Assembly (NCBI GenBank): GCA_023374045.1
Contig: CM041783.1
Location: forward strand, 96,941,298-97,005,297
DNA length: 64,000 bases
Direction: 5' to 3'
Origin: Limonium bicolor
Lineage: Eukaryota > Streptophyta > Magnoliopsida > Caryophyllales > Plumbaginaceae
Part shown: piece after piece, positions 47,381-60,374 of the stretch
How positions within the stretch are numbered: the first letter of the stretch is position 1
Layout of the letters: each line of letters opens with the position of its first letter
The notes under the pieces: generated by a model
The model's input: the letters and a program-made list of their open reading frames with translations, nothing else
Told to the model about the DNA's origin: nothing
Databases searched by the model: none
Made by a program: the position numbers and the translations under genes

Positions 47381-48122
47381 TCAAAACTGCCTGAAAGTCA
47401 AATTCAAACGTCCGGGTTTCAGATGTGTGGCATTTACCACTGTAGATGGTGCGGTATTCAATTTGATCTTCTTGATACCGTGGTATAACATCCTTGATTG
47501 TCCTCCCATGATTAATACATCACCTGACTTCAACACTAGTTTCTTTGCGAGATCACCACGCTTCTGCTCGTCCGTACATAACACACAGCGGTATCACCAA
47601 TGGACCAAGACACCACGGGTACTCCCTTACTTAGAGACTCGGGTGACTCGTCCTTATCTTGGTGTAACCCTAACCGTCCACCTTTCTGGTAGAAGTTCAC
47701 AATGCATAAGTCTGCTTCCACGTTCGGAATCGGTTCCGATTCAAGTTGCTGAGCAATTCCCACGGTGTGGTTAACAACCGCAAGGAACTCCTCAGGTATG
47801 CCTGGTACAGTTGCTCCGTCTTCAGCTCGTACATCCTGATATGACTTGGTGTAGGGATTCCAGTCCTTACCCATGCACATCATCTTCAGCTTCATCTTCG
47901 AACCGCTCGGGTATTCGGGTGTGTAGAAACCTCCTGGTGCTGCTCCAAATTTGTTACAACGTCTGATGATGTGGATTTGTGCTTCCGGTGTCAGGTATCC
48001 ATTTAAGAGTATCATACCTGGTTGGATAACCTGACATTGCTCCGGTGGGAATTCGGTGATGCTGATGGTGGTCTCTTCGGGGTTTGGTGTGGGCGGGATT
48101 GGATAACAGATATTGAAGGTTC
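47381..48122 (-). pseudogene. A3 AlkB-like exon, frameshifted
   Basis: Enters from the acceptor at 48123 in the consensus frame and keeps the first two Fe ligands (LGLHQDKDES). Around 47572-47587 the reading frame is lost and recovered by two nearby indels, separating the HxD half (47536-48015) from the half with the third histidine and RLNLTFRQF (47381-47584). It is probably inactive as written. It has a D in the YDEQ position, as in A2. Confidence 0.87.
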
Positions 48123-48255
48123 CTAAGTTTCAAATTGCCTAACTTTAGGTGTTTTCCACATTATATTCCAACTCTTTACTTATATGTTTATACCCTTAGA
48201 CTTGCTAACACTCATGTATGAAATGCAGTAAGCAATCACTTTTTCATTTAACAGT

Positions 48256-49724
48256 TTAGGCGGTACCTGGTCTCGAAGAGGACCCTGGTGCCTCTGACCG
48301 GTCCACCACATTCAGGGCGGCCTTGCCGGACCCCGTAGCCTTCCCCTTCTGGGATTCAGTGTACTTCTTGTCAGAAGTCTGCTGAATGATCGCCTTCGGG
48401 CCTTCAGTGGTCGTGGTAGTATTACCCTTCCACTGCCCCTTTGGCTTGTAGTTCCTGCCGTTGGGGTTCGTCCAACACTCAAATTCACGGTGCCCCATCT
48501 TCTGGCAGTGACGGCACCTCACATCATTCCCCTTGCAGTCTTTGCCGGGGTGGTCTCCATTGCACCACTTACAGTAAAAGTGGCGCTCCGGTCCAGAACC
48601 CGCGCTAGCTGCTATAACAACACACAATCAATACTCACTTCCCATCTCGACAACATACACCTCAACTAGATACACATGGTTAAGTAATTACCCTTAGGCG
48701 GGTAGGAGCGTAGAGGCTTCGCCGCATACGCATACGTGAGCTTCAGTGGCTCATCAGCTGTGTGGTCTGGGCTTGGCCCTTGTCACCCTGGTACTGACCC
48801 TTCTGGGGCTGAGGGTAGGGTTTCTTTTTCTTTCCTCCCCCATTACCCCTGCTGACTCTGGCCCTCGTTGGTGGCCTTGCGCTTGTGCGCATTCTCCTCG
48901 TCCCTCAGACGGACGGTAATTTCAACCTTAGCAGTGGCATGATAGCACTCCTGAATTTTAGGATGTCAGTCATGCCCCGTAAAAACAACTTACCAACTCA
49001 CATTAACATTCACTCAAGGTATAGATTGATTCACAACAAAGTACTCCAATTACCTGCAAGGTAGTATACTCAGCTGGCCCCATCCCATAGCGGAGACGGT
49101 GGCTTAGTCCATTGTAGAACCGGTTCACCAACACTCGGTTCGAGTACCCAAGGTCTGGTAACAGGTGGATAAGGCCGGTGAATGCTGTAGTAGTCATCAA
49201 CCGACATCTTATCCCCCTGCCTCAGACTATCCAGCTCGAGGCGCTTGGCCTCCTGCACATGTACAGGGTAGTACTTGGCTCGTAGTAGAGCCGTGTACTC
49301 CCTCCAACCAAATTCAGGATCAGCCATCCTGTCCTCCTTCACCAACTTCCACCAACTTTGTGCCGTACCCTTTAAGTAGTACGCGGCAAGACGGACCTTA
49401 GCTTCAGCAGGTACTGCCAAGGTCTCGTAGGCGGTCTCCAGTTCGGAGATGTACACCTCCAGTTTTCGAGGATCAGTCTCCCCATTGAACGATGGCGGTC
49501 TCAGATCAGCCAACGCCTTGACCCAATTGGTCTCTCGTGGCGGTGGTGGTGGTGGCTGAACTCCGGGCTGTTGCCCTTGCTGTATCAGCAACCAGATCGG
49601 GTACCAACTGGGCTACGGCGGCTGCAACTGCCTCAGCCATAGTCTGTGCCGTAGTATCATCGCCCTGGTTACCCAAATCTCCAGTACCGCGCCCGCGCGC
49701 TCTACCTCGTGGTCTACCTGCCAT
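48256..49724 (-). pseudogene. gag: A3 gag, intron-split with frameshifts
   Basis: Same organisation as A2. Exon 1 49054-49724 starts at MAGRPRG but is frameshifted near 49585 (GTATAGCAG shortened to GTATCAG) and again near 49189 (TGTAGTAG shortened). Intron 1 48951-49053. Exon 2 has an extra T near 48843 that creates a TAA. Exon 3 48267-48608 has both zinc knuckles and is open. Each lesion is a small indel in a short repeat. Confidence 0.8.
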
Positions 49725-49926
49725 CTGAATTCATATGAACATTTCATTAGCATTATGCTTGCACACTTATCGGTCCAATGGTTATAGCATCTTCCCGCCA
49801 ACCAGGTAATTCCACACTTAATTAGTGGTTAACCTTTCCAAATCTGTTCACTTAGGTATCTGTAGTTAGGTTTCCTAACTCGGTATATCCCTAAGCTCGG
49901 TATTCTAGTCATCAGAGCGATACTTC

Positions 49927-49938
49927 GCTCTGATACCA
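49927..49938 (-). other. Primer binding site of A3 (initiator-Met tRNA)
   Basis: The minus strand reads TGGTATCAGAGC, five bases from LTR4. It overlaps the inverted repeat 49912-49919 / 49926-49933. Confidence 0.93.
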
Positions 49939-51310
49939 CTTTTTGTAACACCCCTACAACGCCCCTAGCAACTACCGAAAATCGCAGCGGAAATAACCAA
50001 CCAAACAATAACTAAACGCTTTGGTGTTACAACGCCGTTAACCACCCACGTGGTTAACTAGGCAGAATAAATACAAGTGTATCGGTCTGATGATCAGACT
50101 CCCGAGCATAGAATCTAACATCCATATATAAACATAATCAACCATACCGAGTATTTAATTTACATCACCACTATCAACTGTAAACCTCCACCACTGTTTA
50201 ACAAACGGTACCAAAATGTAATGCCTCGGGAGCACAGGCTCATCCCGGGCTCAACAGCCGACATAGCCAAAAGTACATCAACGACCTAGGATCAAGAGCC
50301 ACTCCGCTTCTTCGATCCTCATCTTGCAATAAAAATATGGAGCCCCCGAGGGGGTCAGCAACCTTTGCTGGTATGGCTAACGCGCAGCCCATCGGCAACC
50401 GGGATACGCGCAACCAATTGTCATAATAACATGGCATTCATTTTAGAACATCCAACATATATACATATATACCAAGCATAGCAAGGGAATTTGCATAGCA
50501 CCATAACAATACATGACACCATAAAATCGGTCCTCACAAGGAACCTTCCACCATAGTTAGTATACCATGTGAGCCTAGGGATTTTTGCCAATCCCATGTT
50601 AAGCTCGTTACCAACCTCGTTACCGTCCAGTTATATAGAACGGTTAACTTATACCAAAGGTGTGTCGGATATAGTGATCCCAAGCACACCGAAATAACAT
50701 ACGTATGCCCCTGTGGCCCGACGTGAGTCAGTAACTAGCTTTGGATAAGCTAAGGGAAGGTAGAAACCAAATTGGAATACCACCTATACATACACCAAGA
50801 GAGCCGAACCGGATAATATCGACTCCCATCCATCACACGCGTGGCCGGAACAACCGGACTCCTCACTCCCCCGGTTAGCACTTGTTAGTGATCATACTAA
50901 TATTATTAAGTCACACACAAACAAGTGTATAGGTCTTGTTAGACACACCAAGGGAAGGGTCATAATAATACAACATCATAACATATAACAACCGTAAGCT
51001 CTTTTCATGCCTTAATCTTATAAGGTCGTAAACACTCAGAAAAACAATCAACACCCAAGCCGGTGTAAACCGGTAGACAACAGACTGCAAGAAAACCATA
51101 CCTTGGTCCTTGCCTCGATTGGTTCCCCGTAGGTCACTCCTATACATAATTAATAACGTCGGTTAATTATTTATTCGATTCAAACTTGTTAAGTATTTAA
51201 CATGATTGTATGACATGTTTTAATGTCTATCTTACCCTAGGTTACCTTCACTATACTCCCTAGGGTTTACTACATAAGTCACATTCTTTTTTTTTTTTTT
51301 TTTTTGGTAT

Positions 51311-51752
51311 GTCCGACCCACCGTCCGACCCACAACTGGGTCGGACCCTTCCAGTGGTTTTCGGGTCTGAAAAACCTTACCATGTCCGACCCATGTCCGA
51401 CCCAACCTTCTGGGTCGGACCATTCCAGAGACATGTCCGACCCAAGTCCGACTCACTAGACTGGGTCGGACCATTACAGAGAACTTCATCGACTTCAGGA
51501 CATACACGTCCGACCCATGTACGACCCACCCTTCTGGGTCGGACCATTACAGAACATTTCACCGCCTTACAAACATGCCCGTCCGACCCACGTCCGACTC
51601 ATTCGACTGGGTCGGACCATTCCAGATACATTTTCCCTCCTTTGAAATATGACCATCCGACCCATGTCCGACCCACCCTTTTGGGTCGGACCATTACAGA
51701 ACACTTTCCTAACGTCTAACAGAGGCTGTCCGACCCACAAACTGGGTCGGAC
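51311..51752. repeat. GTCCGACCC / GGGTCGGAC hairpin cluster in LTR4
   Basis: Same block order as LTR3, without the extra terminal unit. One arm is mutated (GTACGACCC near 51519). The preceding T run is longer here. Confidence 0.93.
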
Positions 51753-53678
51753 GTCTTCTAAACTTACCCAAACTTTGTCAAATCTTCACCAAACTTCTCC
51801 TTAAGCCTCTTAATGCTTCCTAACAACATTTGGTAATCTTATATCCACATACAACATCTATGAAACTGATTTTCTAATTCCTTAAGCCTTTACTTATTTC
51901 CTTGTAAAATTCCTTAACACTTACAACATTTTATACTAGGTTTCTAAATGGTGTTTCTCACCTATGATAACTACTATCCCAAAATGCTTTCTCCTCCTCT
52001 TAACTTCATCTCTTAAGCATTAATTCTCACAACTAACTCCTTATGTCATTCTTGAAATTCTTTTCCAAGTTTACACTTTCTCCTTATTTACCAAAGTTTT
52101 CCTAAGTCTTTATCTAAGTCCAAAATGACTTTGGTACATACTAAAACCTCAAGCTCATGCCTAAGTCCTTATTACACCCTAGAACACTTAAGACATTATA
52201 TCTTCTCTATTAAACACCTAGTCATTTCCTAACACCTAACTCACCAAACCTTATGTAAACACTTAGAACTTCTTGCTTCTTACCTAAATTTTGACATGGA
52301 TTCCCCTAGAACATTACTAAGCCTAAACACTTTGCTTCTCCATTAAACACACAAGAACATCTAGAATCACCAAGAACACTCTCATACACAACTTCACCAA
52401 ATTCACACTACATTACAATATAGTGCATAATTTAAATTGCATGGCACTTAGGCCCTTAAAATGCATGGCTCTTAGGCCCTTAAAGTGCTTAAATCATAAA
52501 CACTGAATTTCCACAATATATATGCCTTTAACCTGCGATTACATACAACGACATATGTTATTTTACTAGTCTCCTTGAGAACACTTACTAAGTCATTCAC
52601 CATTTGCTCTTTAGGTAGTTTTAATAAGCATTTATAAGCTCATTTCTCCTAAGGCATTAAACAACATTAGGTTAGTAGATTTACCTCTTTTCCAAAACAC
52701 TTCCTTCTTGTTTCCTTACAAAACCGTATGGTATTTTGATTCCTTGTCAAGTTCTAAACAATATACAAACACCATAATGAGTATTCAAGCTTTGAGCTTC
52801 ATCTCATTGTAAACCCTAATCTTACATTGTTTCAAAAACATTAATGTAGTTGTTTTACCTTGATCTTTGAAGAGAGTTTGAATATATAACAAGAGAGGAC
52901 TCCACCTAGTCCATGAAGAGTTGAAATGAAGCTAGAACAAAGTCACACAAAGAGCTATATCAATGTGTATTTTCGGTCAAGGTAAGAACATGGAGGAAAC
53001 ATGATTTTTCTTTGAGATTCCTTACCTAGAAGCAAAGGAGAGTGATAATATGTCAAAATACAAGCTCAAGCTCCTTCAATGGTGGAACACCTTGGCACCG
53101 AAATGGGGCTCTTGGAGTTTTGAGAATAGGAATGAAGAGCTTGATGAGAGGAAGAGATTGGTGGTCTTAGAATTTGATTTGGACAAGTGAGCTTGATTTA
53201 GCAAGAGGTCAAAGGTGGAGTTTCTATGGTGGTAGTAGTATTACCGAGAGAGAGCAGCAAGAAGGAAGGAAGAAGAAGGTTGAGACCATGGGAAATGAAG
53301 GAAAGAAATGAGAATGAGATAGGATTTGCTTTTAAGAAGATATTTATGCTTATAAAGTAAAAAGTAAGTTTAATTAATTTTCTTTACTTACTTATTATAT
53401 CAACTAGAGAGTGGTGAGTCACACACTTAGAAAACCGGCCCCCTATATTATAATGAGGGTGTTTTAGTCTTTGTTTGTCAATTTAATTACTTAATACAAC
53501 ATATGTTATAAACTAGCTTATAAAAATCACTATTCACCTAAACAAGGCACTTAGAAGTGAAATTTTTGATTTCCCATTAATATAGCCACCCAAATGTGAT
53601 ACTATATAGTACACATAATATTTAAGAGTAATGATGGACATTTAGCCACTCAAAACCCATTTACAAGACAATTTTTCA

Positions 53679-53712
53679 AAAATGTGCTTTAAGACTTCTT
53701 AAAGCACATTTT
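53679..53712. repeat. 15-bp-arm perfect hairpin in LTR4
   Basis: Same 34-base structure as at 634-667; arms and loop are unchanged. Confidence 0.85.
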
Positions 53713-53973
53713 GTTTTAACTTGTTTTCAAGCTTGGTTTTCTTTGGTAATTGATTTAATATGTTCATTAATATATATAAGGTCTTGGTAAGTTCATTAGG
53801 TCTTACCCAAGCTTATTCCAAGCTTAGAGCACATTTTAGCTCTTATTGACTTTAAAGCACATTTTGTGTTTTCTTTTGTTTAAATCTGTTTACTAATGTT
53901 TCTAAGACTATTTTTAGTCTTAATAATCATGTTTTAATGTTTAACCAACATACCAAGGTTTGGGTATTTCAAT

Positions 53974-53989
53974 CTACCCCCCTTAAAAG
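53974..53989 (-). other. Polypurine tract of A4
   Basis: Same 16-base purine-rich tract, two bases from LTR4. Confidence 0.9.
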
Positions 53990-54216
53990 AACTTTGTCCC
54001 CAAAGTTCATACTTCCCACATATCTTACTATTAGAACACGGGGAACGCTTATAAAAACAATACTTCCAAAACATCATTTCCAACACTACCATCATTCTTA
54101 CACCACAACGGACTCAAGGTCCAAACCACATAATACCATTCAGACACAAAGGTCTGTAACATAACATAGACAATGTATACATATACATGTCGTACACAAC
54201 CATAACCGAAACGGCT

Positions 54217-54232
54217 CTACCCCCCTTAAAAG
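54217..54232 (-). other. Second polypurine tract in A4
   Basis: Exact 16-base copy of the tract at 53974-53989, in the same place as in A2. Confidence 0.72.
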
Positions 54233-54263
54233 GGGTACGCCCCGTACCCTATACATATAAGCA

Positions 54264-57200
54264 CTAAGAAGCAAACAATGACGGGTGCTTCGCCTTCATC
54301 TTTTCTTCCAGCTCCCAAGTGGCCTCCTCAACGTCCTGGTTAGACCAGAGGACCTTCACCAGTCTCACGGACTTATGGCGAGTGTCTCGAGTCTTAGTAT
54401 CCAGAATCCGTACCGGAGTCTCCACTGATCGCATGGTTGGCTCTAAGGTTAGCCTTTCCGGCTGAAGCACATGAGACGGATGAGACATATACTTCTTCAA
54501 CTGGGACACATGAAATACATCATGTACCTTGCCCAGTTCGGCGGGTAAATCAAGTCTATAAGCTACCGGGCCGATCCGCTCCGTCACAACATAAGGACCT
54601 ACATATTTCGGGCTCAACTTGCCCTTCTGGCCAAAACGAAATACTCCCTTCATGGGGGATACCCTAAGAAATACCTGATCGCCTACGGCGAACTCCAGGT
54701 CACGTCTGCGCACATCAGCGTACGACTTCTGTCTATCCTGAGCTGCTTTCATGTTAGCCCGGATCTGGCGAACTTCTGCCTGAACCTGTTCCAGATACTC
54801 TGGTCCTATAATGACCGTCTCACTCGACTCATCCCAGCATAAAGGCGTGCGGCATGGTCTACCGTACAATGCCTGGAAGGGAGACATCTTGATCGAAGCA
54901 TGGTAACTGTTGTTGTAACTAAACTCGATCAGATGTAACTTATCAATCCAGCTGGTCTGAAAGTCAAGTGCGCATGCACGTAACATATCCTCAAGTGTCT
55001 GGATGGTGCGCTCACTCTGACCATCTGTCTGTGGGTGAAACGCTGTGCTCAATTTCAGTTCAGTACCCAGTGCCTCTCGTGTGGACTTCCAATATCTGGA
55101 TAGGAATCTGGTATCTCTGTCAGATACAATCGTTTTCGGAACCCCATGATGTCTTACAATCTCTTTGTCGAAGAGCTCTGCAAGCTTAGCCACTTTCCAG
55201 GTGTCCTTCATCGGTATGAATCGAGCCACCTTGGTCAGTCGGTCTACCACAACCCAAATCATATTCAGACCTCCCCTTGTAGGCGGAAGCCCTACCACGA
55301 AGTCCATAGATATGTCATGGAACTTCCACTCCGGCACTGGCATTGGCTGCACCATACCACCAGGCCGTCGGTGCTCAAACTTGACCTTCTGACAAGTGAG
55401 ACACCTCAACACATAGTCATTCACATCCTTTTTCATTCCAGCCACCAAAATATCTTTTCATTCCTTATACATCTTTGAAGCTCCGGGGTGAATCGATGTC
55501 GTAGAACAATGGGATTCACTCAGTATGCGCTCCTTCAGCTCAGCGCTACTCCTCGGTATACACAACCGGCCATTAAGCCTAATCAGGTCATCATCGTGGA
55601 GTCTGAAGTCGTACTTCTGACCCTCGAATGTGCCATCAATAAGCTTCTGTCTAATCTCCACCATATACTGATCCGTCATTGAGCACTCCGCACCTCTTCA
55701 ACCAAGCCAGTATGAGAGACTAGCGAATGGAGAGAGTGTGCTCGGCGACTCAATGCGTCAGCTACCACGTTTGCCTTACCCTCCTTGTACTATAAATTGA
55801 TGTCATAATCATTTAAGAATTCAACCCACCTTCTTTGCCTCATGTTCAACTCTTTCTGAGTGAACAAGTATTTCAAACTCTTGTGGTCAGAATAGATTGT
55901 CACGCTTACCCCATACAAATGATGTCGCCATATCTTCAGTGCGAAGACAATGGCCCCCAATTCTAAATCGTGGGTAGGGTAGTTCTCCTCATGCTTCTTC
56001 AGCTGTCGGGAGGCGTAAGCCACGACCTTCCCGTGTTGCATCAACACACAACCCATACCCCTGCCTGATGCGTCGCAATAGACCTCAAAACCATCTGGAC
56101 CATCTGGTAATGTCAGAACCGGTGCAGATGTCAGAGCATCCTTGAGACTCGTGAAAGCACTCTCACAGTCGACTGTCCACTCGAATGGTGCATCCTTTTT
56201 CATCAAGGAAGTCATCGGCTTCGAGACACTGGAGAAGTCCTTCACAAACCTCCTATAATAACCTGCCAGACCGAGGAAGCTCCTGATGTCGGTAACTGTC
56301 TTCGGCCTAGGCCAGGTGCGCACTGCATCTATCTTTGCCGGATCAACAGCGATCCCGGCCTCAGAAATCACATGTCCAAGGAATGATACTTGGTTCAACC
56401 AAAATTCACACTTAGAAAATTTAGCATACAGCTGATTCTTTCTCAACGTCTGCAGTACATCTCTCAGGTGGCTTTCATGCTCACCTCTCGATTTCGAATA
56501 CACAAGTATGTCATCGATGAAGACTACCACTGATTTGTCCAACTGATCTTGGAACAAACGGTTCATTAAGTCCATGAACTTTGCTGGTGCATTTGACAAG
56601 CCAAACGGCATAACTGTGAACTCATAATGCCCATACCTAGTTCTGAAGGCTGTCTTTTCGATATCACTGTCACGGATGGCAATCTGTGGTATCCGGAACG
56701 TAGGTCTATCTTGGAGAATACTGATGCTCCCCTCAGCTGATCAAATAGATCATCGATGCGTGGTAAGGGGTAACGGTTCTTCACCGTAACAGCATTCAGC
56801 TCCCGATAATCAATACACAGGCGGAGGCTACCGTCCTTCTTCTTCACGAAGAGGACCGGCGCTCCCCATGGTGAAACACTAGGGCGGATAAAGCCCTTGT
56901 CGAGTAGGTCTCTCAGCTGCTCCTTGAGCTCTGTCATCTCTGCTGGAGCCATACGGTAAGGTGCTTTCGCAATGGGTCCGGTGCCCGGAACTAGATCAAT
57001 CTCAAACTCAACCTCTCGTGCTGGCGGCATGCCCGGCAGTTCCTTAGGAAATACATCAGGAAACTCCGACACTACCGGCACATCTGGGCTAAACTCAGGG
57101 TCTCTCTCTATGTCCTGGACATAGCAGAGGTATACATCATTTCCTCGTCGCAACTCACGATACATGGCCATGGCGGTGATGATCTGTGTCGAAGGCTCCC

Positions 57201-57638
57201 TGGGCCTCTGGCGGTATGATATAGTAACCCTAGATGGACTCCTAAGAAGCAGTCGATGCTCGGCACATAGGATTCTACCCTTGTACCGCTCCAACCAGTT
57301 CATCCCGACAATCACATCAAAACCTAGTCCGTCGAACTCTATCAAGTCGATCGGAAACTCCTCATCATGATTCGCACACACAGCATCTCGGTAGTAGCGG
57401 GTACACCTGATCCGCTCTTTCGACGGGAGAGTGACCACGAAGTCTGGCATCTCTTCACCGTCTAACCCCAGCCTCTTCGCAAATGATAGCGAAATGAATG
57501 TGTGTGAGGCTCTAGAGTCGAACAAGATCGATGCATCCACGCCATTCACTGGAAAGGTACCGGTGAGGATTGTGCCGCTCTTGCCGGCTTCTGCCTTATT
57601 GCAGACACTCAGTATACCTCCCGTTCCGAGTGCACAGC
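54264..57638 (-). pseudogene. pol: A4 pol (PR-RT-RNase H-INT-chromodomain)
   Basis: Three long open parts. 56566-57549 has protease (triad D-S-R) and the N-terminal RT. 55790-56611 has the RT catalytic FIDDILVYS and complete RNase H. 54264-55448 has integrase from WWAGMKKD through CxxC, DFVVG, SDRDTRF and GQSERT, then the chromodomain, ending PSLFAS. Breaks: two bases lost near 56686 in RT, a local scramble near 57375, TAG at 55790-55792, and indels near 55445-55470 and 55679 in the integrase N-terminus. The least damaged integrase-chromodomain of the array. Confidence 0.9.
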
Positions 57639-57704
57639 CTAATTCATTGGCAAACTAATAAGTATTGGGTAACAACACGTTGATACACTCCAAAACAACA
57701 TTCC

Positions 57705-57710
57705 TTTATT
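57705..57710 (-). promoter_or_regulatory. AATAAA after the A4 AlkB stop codon
   Basis: Same place as in the other copies. Confidence 0.5.
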
Positions 57711-57815
57711 CATTAACACAGTCTTTATACCATAAGTTGGTTACATTGTGGACATGGCTAGATATAGCTCCTTTGTCAAACCACTGGCTTAATACATTAC
57801 ATGATTACACAAGGC

Positions 57816-58570
57816 TCAAAACTGCCTGAAAGTCAAATTCAAACGTCCGGGTTTCAGATGTGTGGCATTTACCACTGTCGATGGTGCGGTATTCAATTTG
57901 ATCTTCTTGATACCGTGGTATAACATCCTTGATTGTCCTCCCATGATTAATACATCACCTGACTTCAACACTAGTTTCTTTGCGAGATCACCACGCTTCT
58001 GCTCGCCGTACATAAACACAGCGGTATCACCAATGGACCAAGACACCACGGGTACTCCCTTACTTAGAGACTCGGGTGACTCGTCCTTATCTTGGTGTAA
58101 CCCTAACCGTCCACCTTTCTGGTAGAAGTTCACAATGCATAAGTCTGCTTCCACGTTCGGAATCGGTTCCGATTCAAGTTGCTGAGCAATTCCCACGGTG
58201 TGATTAACAACCGCAAGGAACTCCTCAGGTATGCCTGGTACAGTTGCTCCGTCTTCAGCTCGTACATCCTGATATGACTTGGTGTAGGGATTCCAGTCCT
58301 TACCCATGCACATCATCTTCAGCTTCATCTTCGAACCGCTCGGGTATTCGGGTGTGTAGAAACCTCCTGGTGCTGCTCCAAATTCGTTACAACGTCTGAT
58401 GATGTGGATTTGTGCTTCCGGTGTCAGGTATCCATTTAAGAGTATCATACCTGGTTGGATAACCTGACATTGCTCCGTGGGAATTCGGTGATGCTGATGG
58501 TGGTCTCTTCGGGGTTTGGTGTGGGCGGGATTGGATAACAGATATTGAAGGTTCCTAAGTTTCAAATTGC
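57816..58570 (-). CDS. A4 AlkB-like 2OG-Fe(II) dioxygenase exon
   Basis: Open from the upstream acceptor (intron end at 58571) to the stop at 57816. It carries the full ligand set HQD, H and two arginines in the same positions as A1. One base is missing near 58476; it joins the upstream frame to the AlkB core, so about 20 residues near the N-terminus (KPRRDHHQHHRIP) are out of the frame used by A2 and A3. The catalytic core from GMILLNGYL onward is intact. The first ATG in frame is that methionine, so fusion to gag by splicing is the likely mode of expression. Confidence 0.87.
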
Positions 58571-58687
58571 CTAACTTTAGGTGTTTTCCACATTATATTC
58601 CAACTCTTTACTTATATGTTTATACCCTTAGACTTGATAACACTCATGCATGAAATGCAGTAAGCAATCACTTTTTCATTTAACAGT

Positions 58688-60155
58688 TTAGGCGGTACCT
58701 GGTCTCGAAGAGGACCTGGTGCCTCTGACCGGTCCACCACATTCAGGGCGGCCTTGCCGGACCCCGTAGCCTTCCCCTTCTGGGATTCAGTGTACTTCTT
58801 GTCAGAAGTCTGCTGAATGATCGCCTTCGGGCCTTCAGTGGTCGTGGTAGTATTACCCTTCCACTGCCCCTTTGGCTTGTAGTTCCTGCCGTTGGGGTTC
58901 GTCCAACACTCAAATTCACGGTGCCCCATCTTCTGGCAGTGACGGCACCTCACATCATTCCCCTTGCAGTCTTTGCCGGGGTGGTCTCCATTGCACCACT
59001 TACAGTAAAAGTGGCGCTCCGGTCCAGAACCCGCGCTAGCTGCTATAACAACACACAATCAATACTCACTTCCCATCTCGACAACATACACCTCAACTAG
59101 ATACACATGGTTAAGTAATTACCCTTAGGCGGGTAGGAGCGTAGAGGCTTCGCCGCATACGCATACGTGAGCTTCAGTGGCTCATCAGCTGTGTGGTCTG
59201 GGCTTGGCCCTTGTCACCCTGGTACTGACCCTTCTGGGGCTGAGGGTAGGGTTTCTTTTTCTTTCCTCCCCCATACCCTGCTGACTCTGGCCCTCGTTGG
59301 TGGCCTTGCGCTTGTGCGCATTCTCCTCGTCCCTCAGACGGACGGTAATTTCAACCTTAGCAGTGGCATGATAGCACTCCTGAATTTTAGGATGTCAGTC
59401 ATGCCCCGTAAAAACAACTTACCAACTCACATTAACATTCACTCAAGGTATAGATTGATTCACAACAAAGTACTCCAATTACCTGCAAGGTAGTATACTC
59501 AGCTGGCCCTATCCTATAGCGGAGACGGTGGCTTAGTCCATTGTAGAACCGGTTCACCAACACTCGGTTCGAGTACCCAAGGTCTGGTAACAGGTGGATA
59601 AGGCCGGTGAATGCTGTAGTAGTCATCAACCGACATCTTATCCCCCTGCCTCAGACTATCCAGCTCGAGGTGCTTGGCCTCCTGCACATGTACAGGGTAG
59701 TACTTGGCTCGCAGTAGAGCCGTGTACTCCCTCCAACCAAATTCAGGATCAGCCATCCTGTCCTCCTTCACCAACTTCCACCAACTCTGTGCCGTACCCT
59801 TTAAGTAGTACGCGGCAAGACGGACCTTAGCTTCAGCAGGTACTGCCAAGGTCTCGTAGGCGGTCTCCAGTTCGGAGATGTACGCCTCCAGTTTTCGAGG
59901 ATCAGTCTCCCCATTGAACGATGGCGGTCTCAGATCAGCCAACGCCTTGACCCAATTGGTCTCTCGTGGCGGTGGTGGTGGTGGCTGAACTCCGGGCTGT
60001 TGCCCTTGCTGTATAGCAGCAACCAGATCGGGTACCAACTGGGCTACGGCGGCTGCAACTGCCTCAGCCATAGTCTGTGCCGTAGTATCATCGCCCTGGT
60101 TACCCAAATCTCCAGTACCGCGCCCGCGGCCTCTACCTCGTGGTCTACCTGCCAT
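58688..60155 (-). pseudogene. gag: A4 gag, intron-split with frameshifts
   Basis: Exon 1 59483-60155 starts MAGRPRG and is open to near 59617, where the capsid frame shifts (the same shortened TGTAGTAG as A3). Intron 1 59380-59482. Exon 2 lacks a C near 59277. Exon 3 58699-59039 has both zinc knuckles; a missing C near 58715 shifts the tail. All splice borders are retained. Confidence 0.8.
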
Positions 60156-60357
60156 CTGAATTCATATGAACATTTCATTAGCATTATGCTTGCACACTTA
60201 TCGGTCCAATGGTTATAGCATCTTCCCGCCAACCAGGTAATTCCACACTTAATTAGTGGTTAACCTTTCCAAATCTGTTCACTTAGGTATCTGTAGTTAG
60301 GTTTCCTAACTCGGTATATCCCTAAGCTCGGTATTCTAGTCATCAGAGCGATACTTC

Positions 60358-60369
60358 AGTCTGATACCA
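60358..60369 (-). other. Altered primer binding site of A4
   Basis: The minus strand reads TGGTATCAGACT; the last two bases differ from the other copies (GC to CT). The change shortens pairing to the tRNA from 12 to 10 bases and breaks the inverted repeat that overlaps the site in the other three copies. Confidence 0.85.
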
Positions 60370-60374
60370 CTTTT

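Larger units (their letters stand above)
28646..53971 (-). mobile_element. Element A3, interrupted by nested element B2
   Basis: The A3 internal parts are 32688-33789 and 44641-49943, split by B2 at the same base as in A2. A3 and A2 share private variants (HNDD for HDDD and VLKT for VPKT in integrase, GVSG for GVSV in RNase H, RYC for RYY in protease). The two long units are therefore copies of one another. Confidence 0.9.
49944..53971 (-). repeat. LTR4 of family A (5' LTR of A3, 3' LTR of A4), 4,028 bp
   Basis: Same ends and internal order as LTR2. It shares the 12-bp shortening of the hairpin cluster with LTR3, but several single-base variants with LTR2 near the primer site and with LTR5 further along, so it is a mosaic. 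No gene seen. Confidence 0.95.
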
